This document shows positions 1-7,936 of a DNA stretch of 64,000 nucleotides, piece after piece. Origin of the DNA: Flavobacterium inviolabile (GTDB taxonomy: Bacteria > Bacteroidota > Bacteroidia > Flavobacteriales > Flavobacteriaceae); contig NZ_CP058278.1 in assembly GCF_013389455.1 (NCBI RefSeq), positions 248,001-312,000 on the forward strand, in the 5' to 3' direction. The notes under the pieces were generated by a model that saw nothing but the letters and a program-made list of their open reading frames with translations, made no database searches and was not told the origin of the DNA. The position numbers and the translations under genes were made by a program. Position 1 is the stretch's first letter; the number at the start of each line of letters is the position of its first letter.

Positions 1-1005
1 CAACAAGCTGTATTTGCGAGTGGACACCTGGAACAGGAAAATGAATACGTTATTGCGAGTACGGCGGATGGGATTATTAGGGAGCTGAATATTCATGAAG
101 GGGATAATGTGACGGCAGACCAGATACTGGTGCGCATAAAAAGCGACGTACAGGATGCACAATTGCGGGATGCACAGATTGCATACAATGATGCCCTGCA
201 AAATGTAACTCCGGATGCACCACAGTTATTACAGATTCAGTCACAGATCGATATCGCCAGAAAGCAGCTTAATCAGGACAAACTGAATTACGAGCGTTAT
301 GCTGCTTTAAGAAAGAAAAATTCAGTATCACCGCTTGATCTTGAAAAGGCCGAACTACAATACAAAACTTCGCAAGCTAACCTTCAGATATTGGAGAAGA
401 ATTATATTCAGATACAGAATGCTCTTCGATTAAATGCTAACAGAGGTTTGCAACAGGTCAAAACACAACAGGCGATGTTAAGCGAGTATGTGGTCAAAGC
501 AGATAAACCGGGTATTGTATTAGATGTTTTTAAAAAGAAAGGGGAATTGGTAGGTAAAGGCGAGGTGATCGCCAAGATTGGCAGCGGTAAACATATCCTG
601 AAGCTCTTTGTTGCAGAAGATGATATTACCAAGATCAATATCGGGCAACAGGTTATCGTGCAAATGAATAATTACCCGGACACCACGTTCACGGCTTCCA
701 TTATCAGAATACTTCCCGAATTCAACCAGACAGAGCAATCCTATATTGCAGAAGCTGTATTTGTGAATCCACCGAAACTGCTGCTGTCGGGAACACAATT
801 GCAGGCAAATATTAATCAGGCAACTATCAGAAATGTTTTGGTCATTCCATCATCAGCTCTGGTGAGAGGTCGTTTTGTAGAGCTAAAGGACGGAACAGAA
901 AGAGCCATCAAAACCGGGCAAAATTTAGGAAGTTGGGTAGAGGTAAAATCAGGGCTAACCGAACAGGATATTATTCTTTTACCAAAGGAAAAAAAGACAA
1001 AATAA
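1..1005 (+). CDS. HlyD/MacA-type periplasmic adaptor subunit, 5' truncated
   Basis: The reading frame is open from base 1, so the N-terminus (signal or membrane anchor) lies outside the window; the GTG at 109 is internal and not a start. The visible 334 residues hold a biotinyl/lipoyl-like half-motif (ADGII..LNIHEGD), a long Gln-rich coiled-coil hairpin, then the returning lipoyl half (VVKADKPGIVLDVFKKKGE) and a beta-barrel segment with conserved Gly-Gln-Val. This is the order of a membrane fusion protein that links an inner-membrane ABC exporter to an outer-membrane channel. A permease and an ATPase gene follow directly, which fits a MacA/DevB-like role. The substrate cannot be told. Family assignment is firm; the exact subfamily is inference. 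Confidence 0.9.
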   Translation, partial: QQAVFASGHLEQENEYVIASTADGIIRELNIHEGDNVTADQILVRIKSDVQDAQLRDAQIAYNDALQNVTPDAPQLLQIQSQIDIARKQLNQDKLNYERYAALRKKNSVSPLDLEKAELQYKTSQANLQILEKNYIQIQNALRLNANRGLQQVKTQQAMLSEYVVKADKPGIVLDVFKKKGELVGKGEVIAKIGSGKHILKLFVAEDDITKINIGQQVIVQMNNYPDTTFTASIIRILPEFNQTEQSYIAEAVFVNPPKLLLSGTQLQANINQATIRNVLVIPSSALVRGRFVELKDGTERAIKTGQNLGSWVEVKSGLTEQDIILLPKEKKTK

Positions 1006-1057
1006 AGGGTACGGATACTTGGCTAACCGTAGCGAAAGCTTATTAAAAAGAAAAGAA

Positions 1058-2299
1058 ATGACGAGCGTAAATACAAAAATATCCTGGGTGCATCTTACCT
1101 CAAAAGTAAGACAACTGATTGTTGCAGTACTAAGCGTCACATTTGGCATTTCAATGTACATTTTTATGAATAGTTTCATGAACGGCGTAAACAGCGCACA
1201 AACTGAAATTACGTTTACGTCAATGGCCCATATAAAGGTGTATAATGATCTGGGGGGATCTCCTTCAAAAGCTTTTCTATTGAATAGCAGCGATGATACC
1301 ATCCGTAATGTAAGTAACGTCAAACACATCAATTATACTGAAGGAATAAGGAATGCGGATGAGGTAAAACAGTTACTGCAAAAAAACACGGAAATTGTTG
1401 CTGTTACCGAACAGGTGAACCAGAATGTGTTTTTCAGAAATGGGGTAACCAAAATAAGCAGTACCCTTTCGGGTATAGATGTGACTAATGAAATTCAGAT
1501 GTTCAATAGTGTACAGTATATGACTGAGGGGGATTTGTACGAACTGGACAGACGTTCTGATGCTGTAGTATTGGGAACCGGGTTGGCAGAAAAGCTTAAT
1601 GCAGCGGTAGGAGACAATGTTATGCTTTCAACATCGGACGGAGTTAACAAAATACTTAAAGTGATTGGCCTGATACAGACCGGCTCGGGCAATGTAGATA
1701 AAAGCCGGGCAATGATATCCATCAATACAGCAAGGCAGTTGTTGTCAAAGAATAAAAGTTACGCAACAGAAGTATTAGCCAATATAAAGAATTACAATGA
1801 TGCCCAAATTGTTGCCAATACGCTTCGTCCTTATATCAGTTATAAAACGGAAGCCTGGCAGGAAGGTAACGGACAATTGGAATCAGCCAATATTCTGCGG
1901 GATACCATGGCAATTACTGTTTCACTCACCATATTAATTGTAGCCGGTTTTGGAATTTATAATATTATGAGTATGACCGTCAACGAGAAAATGCGTGAAA
2001 TAGCGATACTAAAAGCCATAGGGTTCGATGGCAAAGACATTGTGCGGATTTTCCTGATGCAATCCATTGTTATCGGTTTTATAGGAGGCTTTGTTGGTTT
2101 GTTATTAGGGTTTAGTATTGCTTTCATTGTTGACCACATCCCTTTCAGCATAGCGTCATTTGATACACTACCGGTTTCTTATCGTCCGATTGATTATATA
2201 ATGGCGATGGTCTTTGGGATGATCATTACATTTATCGCCGGATATATCCCTGCCAAAAAAGCTTCGAAAGTAGATCCTGTGGAAATACTCAGAGGTTAA
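1058..2299 (+). CDS. ABC transporter permease, FtsX/MacB family
   Basis: This is the membrane part of an ABC exporter. A first transmembrane helix lies near residues 20-45, followed by a roughly 220-residue periplasmic MacB_PCD-like domain and three C-terminal helices that form the FtsX domain (from about residue 285). The segment MTVNEKMREIAILKAIGF just after the second helix is the usual FtsX cytoplasmic loop, and the protein ends with the family-typical KKASKVDPVEILRG. I chose the ATG at 1058 over an in-frame TTG at 1019, because the latter adds a polar tail before the conserved start. The gene lies between the adaptor and the ATPase in the same orientation, so the three probably form one tripartite efflux complex. 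Confidence 0.92.
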   Translation: MTSVNTKISWVHLTSKVRQLIVAVLSVTFGISMYIFMNSFMNGVNSAQTEITFTSMAHIKVYNDLGGSPSKAFLLNSSDDTIRNVSNVKHINYTEGIRNADEVKQLLQKNTEIVAVTEQVNQNVFFRNGVTKISSTLSGIDVTNEIQMFNSVQYMTEGDLYELDRRSDAVVLGTGLAEKLNAAVGDNVMLSTSDGVNKILKVIGLIQTGSGNVDKSRAMISINTARQLLSKNKSYATEVLANIKNYNDAQIVANTLRPYISYKTEAWQEGNGQLESANILRDTMAITVSLTILIVAGFGIYNIMSMTVNEKMREIAILKAIGFDGKDIVRIFLMQSIVIGFIGGFVGLLLGFSIAFIVDHIPFSIASFDTLPVSYRPIDYIMAMVFGMIITFIAGYIPAKKASKVDPVEILRG

Positions 2300-2324
2300 T
2301 GCTTAACACCAATATCTTAAGGAA

Positions 2325-3002
2325 ATGAATATAGCTTTGTCAGCAAAAGGAATAAACAAATATTTCCACGAGCCTGAAACATTTCAGGTATTAAAGGACG
2401 TGAGTTTTGAAATAGAGCGGGGTGAGTTTGTTGCCATTGTTGGAAAATCCGGTTCTGGCAAATCCACCCTGCTTTACCTGCTTTCCACAATGGATACCGA
2501 TTATGAGGGCAACATTGCCATTAATGGAACAACAGTAACGGGGCTTACACAAAATCAACTCTCAAGGTTCAGAAACGAACATATCGGTTTTGTGTTCCAG
2601 TTTCATTATCTGTTACCGGAGTTCTCTGTACTGGACAATGTAATGTTACCGGCATTGAAGCTCGGGAAAAAATCAAAGGAAGAAATAGAAGCAAAGGCAA
2701 TGGAACTCTTAACCTTATTGGATGTCAAAGGACACGAAACAAAGAAAGCTTCTAAAATATCCGGTGGTCAGCAACAAAGAGTGGCTATCGCCAGAGCGTT
2801 GATCAATGAACCGGCAATCATTATGGGCGATGAGCCTACCGGCAATCTGGATTCAAAAAATACAGCGATTGTTTTCGATATCTTCCGACAATTGGCAAAA
2901 GAGCGAGGGCAGACAATTATAGCCGTCACCCACGATGAGGAATTTGCTGCCAACTGTGATCGAATTATTGAAATGGTAGATGGAAAAATAATGCCGTTAT
3001 AA
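2325..3002 (+). CDS. ABC transporter ATP-binding protein, MacB/LolD type
   Basis: This is a stand-alone nucleotide-binding subunit of 225 residues, the normal length for LolD/MacB-type ATPases. Visible motifs are Walker A (GKSGSGKST, about residue 40), the Q-loop (FVFQFHYLLPEF), the signature (SGGQQQRVAIARAL), Walker B followed by the catalytic Glu (IIMGDEPTGNLDS) and the H-loop (AVTHDEEF). It begins 25 bases after the permease stop and probably energises that permease. No clear terminator follows; the next 355 bases are the repeat array described separately. The transported substrate is unknown. Confidence 0.95.
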   Translation: MNIALSAKGINKYFHEPETFQVLKDVSFEIERGEFVAIVGKSGSGKSTLLYLLSTMDTDYEGNIAINGTTVTGLTQNQLSRFRNEHIGFVFQFHYLLPEFSVLDNVMLPALKLGKKSKEEIEAKAMELLTLLDVKGHETKKASKISGGQQQRVAIARALINEPAIIMGDEPTGNLDSKNTAIVFDIFRQLAKERGQTIIAVTHDEEFAANCDRIIEMVDGKIMPL

Positions 3003-3003
3003 C

Positions 3004-3357
3004 TAATTTACAGCAACCAGCTCGCAATCAAGATTTGCCTTTTACCCCTTGCTAATTGCCCCTTAAAGTTGAGGTTTGAAGTTTGATATACGATATCCAT
3101 ACTTCATATATCTTATATCATACATATAATTTACAGCAACCAGCTTCCGCAATCAAGATTTGCTTTTACCCCTTGCTAATTGCCTCTTAAAGTTGAGGTT
3201 TGAAGTTTGATATACGATAGGCGTACTTCATACTTCATATATCTTATATCATACATATAATTTACAGCTATCAGCTTCCGCAATACAAGGCTTGCCTTTT
3301 ACCCCTTGCTAATTGCCCCTTAAATTTGAAGTTTGATTTACGATATTGTATCTCATA
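3004..3357. repeat. three degenerate tandem repeats of about 100-131 bp
   Basis: The gap between the exporter ATPase and the PAP2 gene is filled by three consecutive copies of one unit: 3004-3126, 3127-3257 and 3258 to about 3357. Each copy opens with TAATTTACAGC, continues through a block containing TTTTACCCCTTGCTAATTGCC and then an AT-rich part with TTTGAAGTTTGAT. The first two copies end in TATATCATACATA, running into the next copy. The second copy carries a small internal duplication (TACTTCATACTTCATA), and the third is shortened at its end. There is no reading frame of note. It sits between two convergent genes, so it is a 3' region. Its role is unknown. Confidence 0.88.
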
Positions 3358-3921
3358 TCAAATATCCGGAAAATACTTCTTTCTATAGGCTTCATACCCT
3401 TTTGAAAACAAATACCCGGTACAGATTCCGAAAATATATCCGGAAAGGATATCACCCGGAAAATGCAGTCCCAGATAAATTCTGCTGTATGCAAATATCA
3501 GCGGGAACAGGAAGAACAAAAAGGCATATTTATAGTACTTTCTCAGGATTAACACAATAAAGGTTGTCGACGCTATAGAGTTAGCAGCATGCCCTGAAAA
3601 GTAGCTAAATGACGAGCTTGGTTTTACCGCTCTGATAATGTCTTTAATTTCCGGGTCATTGCAAGGACGCAAACGCTGTACGCTATTCTTCACCAGATTG
3701 GTAACCTGATCTGTAAAAGCGATCAGCAAAGCTAAAAACACGATTACCAATAGTAAGTGCTTCCATCCCAGTTTCTTTTGCAGCAGGTAAAACACATACA
3801 GGAAGATGGGTGTCCAGTACAATTGTTTGGTAATGATCAGCCAGAGTCCGTCAAAGTTTTCGGAGCCAAGGCTATTTAAAAAAACGAGAAGTTGCTTGTC
3901 CAGCTCAATTATATGCTCCAA
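3358..3921 (-). CDS. PAP2 family membrane phosphatase
   Basis: This is a 187-residue integral membrane phosphatase. The three PAP2 signatures are present in order: K-x6-RP (KNSVQRLRP, about residue 79), a PSGH-like motif in which Phe-Ser-Gly-His carries the active-site histidine (about residue 108), and SR-x5-H-x3-D (SRIYLGLHFPGD, about residue 146). Hydrophobic segments alternate with these motifs. Likely substrates are undecaprenyl diphosphate or phospholipid phosphates in the cytoplasmic membrane, but the family is too broad to choose. The start is TTG at 3921, two bases after the tatA stop, and the protein has no internal methionine, so translation is probably coupled to tatA. Confidence 0.9.
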   Translation of the reverse strand: MEHIIELDKQLLVFLNSLGSENFDGLWLIITKQLYWTPIFLYVFYLLQKKLGWKHLLLVIVFLALLIAFTDQVTNLVKNSVQRLRPCNDPEIKDIIRAVKPSSSFSYFSGHAANSIASTTFIVLILRKYYKYAFLFFLFPLIFAYSRIYLGLHFPGDILSGYIFGICTGYLFSKGYEAYRKKYFPDI

Positions 3922-3923
3922 GA

Positions 3924-4217
3924 TTACATTTGTCTTTTGATAGGTCCGGAAATATCTTCAATATCTTCTTTGGCTTTTTCAATTTCTTTTGTAATGCCGC
4001 TTGTAAAATCCAGGTCTTTCGTAAAATCCAAATCCTTCGTTATACCGTTCTCTTCCGCACTTTTCTGAATTTCGTTTTTAATATCGTTCGTAGCATTCTT
4101 TATCTGTGCCATACCTTTTCCAAGCGTACGCGCAATTTCAGGAACCTTATCAGAACCAAACAACATCAAGACCACTAATATTATGAAGAAAATTTCTCCG
4201 CCTCCTATACCAAACAT
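3924..4217 (-). CDS. tatA: Sec-independent protein translocase, TatA/TatE type
   Basis: This is a 97-residue Tat pore component. It has a short N-terminal membrane helix (residues 5-21) with the Gly-Glu start of the helix and the Phe-Gly hinge (LFGSDKVPEIAR), then an amphipathic helix (KGMAQIKNATNDIKNEI) and an acidic, charged tail. The order is that of TatA; no TatB or TatC lies in the window. The tail contains the tandem hexapeptide KDLDFT-KDLDFT, encoded by an 18-bp direct duplication. The PAP2 gene follows after two bases. A TAACTTTG promoter box lies upstream at 4262-4255. Confidence 0.9.
   Translation of the reverse strand: MFGIGGGEIFFIILVVLMLFGSDKVPEIARTLGKGMAQIKNATNDIKNEIQKSAEENGITKDLDFTKDLDFTSGITKEIEKAKEDIEDISGPIKRQM
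4003..4038 (-). repeat. 18-bp in-frame tandem duplication inside tatA
   Basis: Two adjacent 18-base units (4003-4020 and 4021-4038) match at 15 of 18 positions and encode KDLDFT twice on the minus strand. The three differences are silent, so the duplication is not brand new but the peptide has been kept. It lies in the charged C-terminal tail of TatA, a region that is variable in length in the family. Confidence 0.85.
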
Positions 4218-4254
4218 TTTTTTCCGGTTTGAAAGTTATAAAGTAGCAAATTTA

Positions 4255-4262
4255 CAAAGTTA
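4255..4262 (-). promoter_or_regulatory. -7 promoter box upstream of tatA
   Basis: The minus strand reads TAACTTTG, matching TAnnTTTG. It ends 37 bases before the tatA ATG. No convincing -33 TTG was found at the expected distance. Confidence 0.5.
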
Positions 4263-4301
4263 GATTAGTTTAACTCCCCTGTTTTTGATTTTTATTAACA
4301 C

Positions 4302-4329
4302 AAAAAAGCACTCTGACGAGTGCTTTTTT
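4302..4329 (-). terminator. intrinsic terminator after the M1 peptidase gene
   Basis: A 12-bp stem (AAAAAAGCACTC / GAGTGCTTTTTT) around the loop TGAC lies directly at the M1 stop codon and is followed on the minus strand by a T-rich run. It would end the CarboxypepD_reg / DUF6702 / M1 transcript before tatA. Confidence 0.85.
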
Positions 4330-6599
4330 TATTTTTTTTCAAATTCATCAAACTTCGATTTGACTTCTTCTTTTGGCCAGACATTGTTGCTAACGTCAAT
4401 ATCTGCTGTTTCCAGCTTCGGATCCAGCTGTATTTTTTTAACGGGTTTTCCGGTTGCAAAAACACGTTTTGCTGTCTGATTTCCTTTTCTCCAGATCTGA
4501 ACCGGGAAATGGTGCAGCTCCTTGGACCCGTCTTCAAACTGTAATTCAACAATGATTGGCATCATCATTCCGCCCGGTTTGTCAAATTCTACCTCATAGA
4601 AATATTTCGGAGCTTTTAATGCTTTTCGCTCGTCTGCCGACAAGCCATCAACATAATCGCTTAAAGGTTTCACATCCTGTATTGCAAACGGTTTTTTCAT
4701 ATCGGCTTTAAAGTCTTCGCTCTTATCCGAAACCATATATACAAACGGTCCGTTGTCCTGAAGGAAACGTCCTCTTTTTGCTGCAAAATCTTTCATCTCT
4801 TTCGTTGGCACATCTGAAACATAGAATTGTTTTACTTCTTTGATTCCGATATCCACATAATCGGTCAAATAAAACCATCCTTTCCAGAACCAATCCAGGT
4901 CTACTGCCGAGGCATCTTCCATGGTTCTGAAGAAATCTTCCGGCGTTGGATGTTTGAATTTCCAGCGGTTGGCATACGTTCTGAAAGCATGGTCAAACAA
5001 TTCTCTTCCCATAATCGTTTCCCGCAGTATGTTTAAGCCTGTAGCCGGTTTGGCATAGGCGTTAGCGCCAAACTGATGGATCGTTTCCGAGTTAGACATA
5101 ATCGGCTCCAGGAACTTCTGGTCGCCGCTCATATACGGTACGATCTTCGCTGCCGGACCTCTGCTCGAAGGGAAATTTTTATCCCAGCTTTGTTCTGTTA
5201 AATATTCCAGGAAGGTATTTAACCCTTCGTCCATCCAGGTCCATTGCCGCTCATCGGAATTGACGATCATCGGAAAGAAATTGTGTCCTACTTCATGGAT
5301 AATAACACCCATCATACCATATTTGATACGCTCACTCACATAACCTTTTTCATCCGGACGTCCGTAGTTCCAGCAAATCATCGGATATTCCATTCCCTGG
5401 TCTTCTGCCGAGATAGACACGGCTTTCGGATACGGATAATCGAAAGTATAGCTGGAATAGCTTTTTAGCGTATGGGCTACCACTCTGGTCGAATATTGTT
5501 CCCACAACGGATTGGATTCCGGCGGATATAAGGAAATTGCCATTACATTTTTTCCGCCTATTTTAACGGCCATCGCATCATAGATAAACTTTCTCGAAGT
5601 CGAAAAAGCAAAATCCCTTACGTTCGTCGCTTTAAATTTCCAGGTTTTCTTTTTATCGGAAAAGGTTTTGGAACGCTGTTCAGCCTCCGACTGGGTGACC
5701 ACTACAACCGGATTGTCATACGATTTCTCCGCCAGTTCATACCTGCGCAACTGTTCTGCCGTTAAAACCTCTTTTCTGTTCATCAGATCACCGGTTCCTT
5801 CCATGACATGATCGGCCGGTACTGTAATATTCACTTCAAAATTCCCGAAAGGCAATGCAAATTCCCCTTCTCCCCAAAACTGCATGTTCTGCCATCCTTC
5901 CACATCGTTATAAACCGCCATTCTCGGGTAAAACTGTGCAATTACATACAGATTATTCCCGTCTTTTTCGAAATGTTCATATCCGGAACGACCACCGTCA
6001 ACGCGGTAGTTATTAATGTTGTACCACCATTTGATGGAAAATGAGATCTTTTCTCCCTTATTAAGAGGCTTGTCCAGATCAATACGCATCATCGTCTGGT
6101 TGATGATGTATTTCATCGGATTTCCTTTGGCATCCTTAACAAACTCGATGTTATGACCACCCTGGAAAGGCTCCTGTAAAAAATTCTTGGCAAAACCGTC
6201 AGGAGTCAGCGCACCGTTCATTCGCTGATCGGCCACTAACGGGGATTTGGAATCCGGTTTCTTTTCGTTCTGATCCAATTGCACCCATAAATACGTTAAC
6301 GGATCGGGAGAATTGTTATAATACGTGATGGTTTCTTCACCGCTTAGCCTGGTATTCTTATCATCCAGCTCAATGTTCATTTTATAATCTGCCTGCTGCT
6401 GGTAGTAAGCCGGTCCGGGTGCACCGGAAGCCGTTCGGAACATATTAGGGGTTGCCATTTGTGTGTACATCTGACTGAACTTATTCGTGTCATAATGCCC
6501 CGGCTCCCGTTTCTTGTCTGTATTTTTTGTTTCCTGAGCAATAGTAATTAACGGAATTGCTAATGCCAATATTGAAAAAATAGAGGTCGATTTTTTCAT
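4329..6599 (-). CDS. exported M1-family zinc metallopeptidase (aminopeptidase N-like)
   Basis: This protein of 756 residues carries a signal peptide (MKKSTSIFSILALAIPLITIAQ) and is probably periplasmic or outer-membrane associated. The zinc site is intact: HEVGH at residues 435-439 and the third ligand Glu458 within WMDEGLN, the M1 spacing HExxH-x18-E. GMEYP (about residue 402) stands in for the GxMEN exopeptidase motif. M1 enzymes remove N-terminal residues from peptides. I placed the start at the ATG at 6599 rather than an upstream ATG at 6611, because it begins a clean signal peptide. It is the last gene of a minus-strand run with DUF6702 and three CarboxypepD_reg-like genes, and ends in a terminator. 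Substrate specificity is not visible. Confidence 0.92.
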   Translation of the reverse strand: MKKSTSIFSILALAIPLITIAQETKNTDKKREPGHYDTNKFSQMYTQMATPNMFRTASGAPGPAYYQQQADYKMNIELDDKNTRLSGEETITYYNNSPDPLTYLWVQLDQNEKKPDSKSPLVADQRMNGALTPDGFAKNFLQEPFQGGHNIEFVKDAKGNPMKYIINQTMMRIDLDKPLNKGEKISFSIKWWYNINNYRVDGGRSGYEHFEKDGNNLYVIAQFYPRMAVYNDVEGWQNMQFWGEGEFALPFGNFEVNITVPADHVMEGTGDLMNRKEVLTAEQLRRYELAEKSYDNPVVVVTQSEAEQRSKTFSDKKKTWKFKATNVRDFAFSTSRKFIYDAMAVKIGGKNVMAISLYPPESNPLWEQYSTRVVAHTLKSYSSYTFDYPYPKAVSISAEDQGMEYPMICWNYGRPDEKGYVSERIKYGMMGVIIHEVGHNFFPMIVNSDERQWTWMDEGLNTFLEYLTEQSWDKNFPSSRGPAAKIVPYMSGDQKFLEPIMSNSETIHQFGANAYAKPATGLNILRETIMGRELFDHAFRTYANRWKFKHPTPEDFFRTMEDASAVDLDWFWKGWFYLTDYVDIGIKEVKQFYVSDVPTKEMKDFAAKRGRFLQDNGPFVYMVSDKSEDFKADMKKPFAIQDVKPLSDYVDGLSADERKALKAPKYFYEVEFDKPGGMMMPIIVELQFEDGSKELHHFPVQIWRKGNQTAKRVFATGKPVKKIQLDPKLETADIDVSNNVWPKEEVKSKFDEFEKK

Positions 6600-6622
6600 A
6601 ATCTGAATCACTTTATTAAGTT

Positions 6623-7126
6623 CTAATATTCGATAAGTTCTTTTGGTTTACTATTAGTAAGCAAAAGACTCTTTTTGTTACTGTTAACACTGGTATGAAT
6701 TATATTTTGCTGGTCCGGAAAAATTTCCGTCAGCACTGTATTGTAAACTTCCAGGGTGTTTATTTTTTCAGATACCGGCACCGTAAGGTAACAGATCTCC
6801 ACATCGTCTTCTGTTTCTCTTCCTAAAAACCGGATTGTTTTTTCGGTATTGTTGATTTTGATGCGCACCTTTTCAGCCAGGTATTTTTTTAGTAATTCTT
6901 CTGTTTCCGGGGCTTCTTTAGGCGTTGCCAGGTAAATTTTCTTTTTACTTTTTTTCTCCAGCGCTTTCTCTAAATCATCTGTAAAAATCCTTGCCGTAAT
7001 CTGCATGGTCTTTTTCTCCGGGACATAATTCATCTGGAAAATAGAAACATAGAATTTATGCAGGCTCATAGCGCTGAGTCCTGTAAAAAGTACTATCAAA
7101 AGTCCGTATCGCAGCATTTTTATCAT
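6623..7126 (-). CDS. DUF6702 family exported protein
   Basis: This protein of 167 residues has an N-terminal hydrophobic segment (LLIVLFTGLSAMS) and then the pattern HKFYVSIFQMNYVPEKK, typical of the DUF6702 family of Bacteroidota. A second conserved stretch is ITARIFTDDLEKAL, and the Asn-Ile-Ile-His segment near residue 140 is also family-like. I know of no assigned function for the family. The gene lies 15 bases after a CarboxypepD_reg-like gene and 23 bases before the M1 peptidase. A TATCTTTG box ends only four bases before the first ATG, so the message from that promoter would be leaderless or start at the second Met (7117). Confidence 0.8.
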   Translation of the reverse strand: MIKMLRYGLLIVLFTGLSAMSLHKFYVSIFQMNYVPEKKTMQITARIFTDDLEKALEKKSKKKIYLATPKEAPETEELLKKYLAEKVRIKINNTEKTIRFLGRETEDDVEICYLTVPVSEKINTLEVYNTVLTEIFPDQQNIIHTSVNSNKKSLLLTNSKPKELIEY

Positions 7127-7130
7127 GCTT

Positions 7131-7138
7131 CAAAGATA
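7131..7138 (-). promoter_or_regulatory. possible internal promoter box before the DUF6702 gene
   Basis: The minus strand reads TATCTTTG, a full match to TAnnTTTG, inside the operon and partly in the gap between two genes. Transcription would begin at about the first codon of the DUF6702 gene. This could let DUF6702 and M1 be expressed apart from the genes upstream. Confidence 0.4.
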
Positions 7139-7141
7139 GAA

Positions 7142-7936
7142 TTAATTCTTTTTCTGCAACAAACGATACTCATTACTCTTACTGATTAAAAAGTCGATAA
7201 GTTCAAACTCTTTCTGAGGGGCTAAAAGCGCCCTGTTCGCGTCGCCTGCATCACAGTAGGTCAGGAATGGCCCGATCTGCTCTTTTTTAAGTTTCAGGAC
7301 ATTGGTAAAAAAACTATCAGACAGCTTTTCCCTGACGGCATCCGCAAAAATCTTATCGGTAATAAACTGTGTTTCTTTTTTGCCTTCTTTCCGGGTACTT
7401 TTAAACAGTTTACCTATTAAAGCACCCACTTTTATAAAGTCGACTCCCGTTAGCGGGCTCAGGTGTGTAATTAACGGAGCTTCTGCCGGCTTGGAAAGAT
7501 AATCGGGTTTAAAGTCGGTATCAAACAGCATTTTCTGGGTTACAGCAACCTTCACATTCCGGTCTTTCAGTTTCTGGGTATCGCGCTCCAGATCGCCCGA
7601 AAGCCGTTTTACAATCACTTCATTCAGCTGGTTAACTTCCACCTGTAGTTTCAGTTTCAGTTCTTCCAGATCGAAATCCCGCTTTTCCAGTACTATGAGC
7701 AGCGGACTAAACGACAGACTGGTAAAAACCAGTGTGTCTTTTGCCCTGGCATAAATTTGAAAGGCACCGGCTTTGTCGGTCACTGCCTTGTTTTTCGTTG
7801 CTGTATTTAAGACCGTGATGTTATCCACATCCAGGCTGTCAATAAAAATTTTCCCTCTTAGCAATTCTCTGTCGGTATTCTGGGAGAATCCTAAAAAGGA
7901 GCAGAACAATAAAATCAGAAGCAGCTTATTTTTCAT
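7142..7936 (-). CDS. exported CarboxypepD_reg-like protein (third, diverged paralogue)
   Basis: This protein of 264 residues has a signal peptide (MKNKLLLILLFCSFLGFSQ). Residues about 25-95 form a beta-sandwich of the carboxypeptidase-regulatory-like type (RGKIFIDSLDVDNITVLN..KAVTDKAGAFQIYA..DTLVFTSLSF). The C-terminal 150 residues are mostly helical and unknown to me. It is related to the two genes upstream through the first domain and the segment LNEVIVKRL, but its C-terminus has diverged. Its ATG overlaps the end of the upstream paralogue by 11 bases (ATGAAAAATAA), which suggests coupled translation. Such domains usually precede TonB-dependent receptors; here no plug or barrel follows. Confidence 0.8.
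   Translation of the reverse strand: MKNKLLLILLFCSFLGFSQNTDRELLRGKIFIDSLDVDNITVLNTATKNKAVTDKAGAFQIYARAKDTLVFTSLSFSPLLIVLEKRDFDLEELKLKLQVEVNQLNEVIVKRLSGDLERDTQKLKDRNVKVAVTQKMLFDTDFKPDYLSKPAEAPLITHLSPLTGVDFIKVGALIGKLFKSTRKEGKKETQFITDKIFADAVREKLSDSFFTNVLKLKKEQIGPFLTYCDAGDANRALLAPQKEFELIDFLISKSNEYRLLQKKN

Noticed and set aside
1019..1057. A TTG-started extension of the exporter permease
   Set aside because: The extra residues are polar and non-conserved; the ATG at 1058 is the plausible start.
1..3002. Horizontal transfer of the exporter genes
   Set aside because: No mobility gene or att-like ends are seen, and without a computed codon-usage comparison the impression is not supportable.
3004..3357. 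CRISPR array
   Set aside because: The repeats are over 100 bp, direct and without unique spacers, and no cas gene is near.
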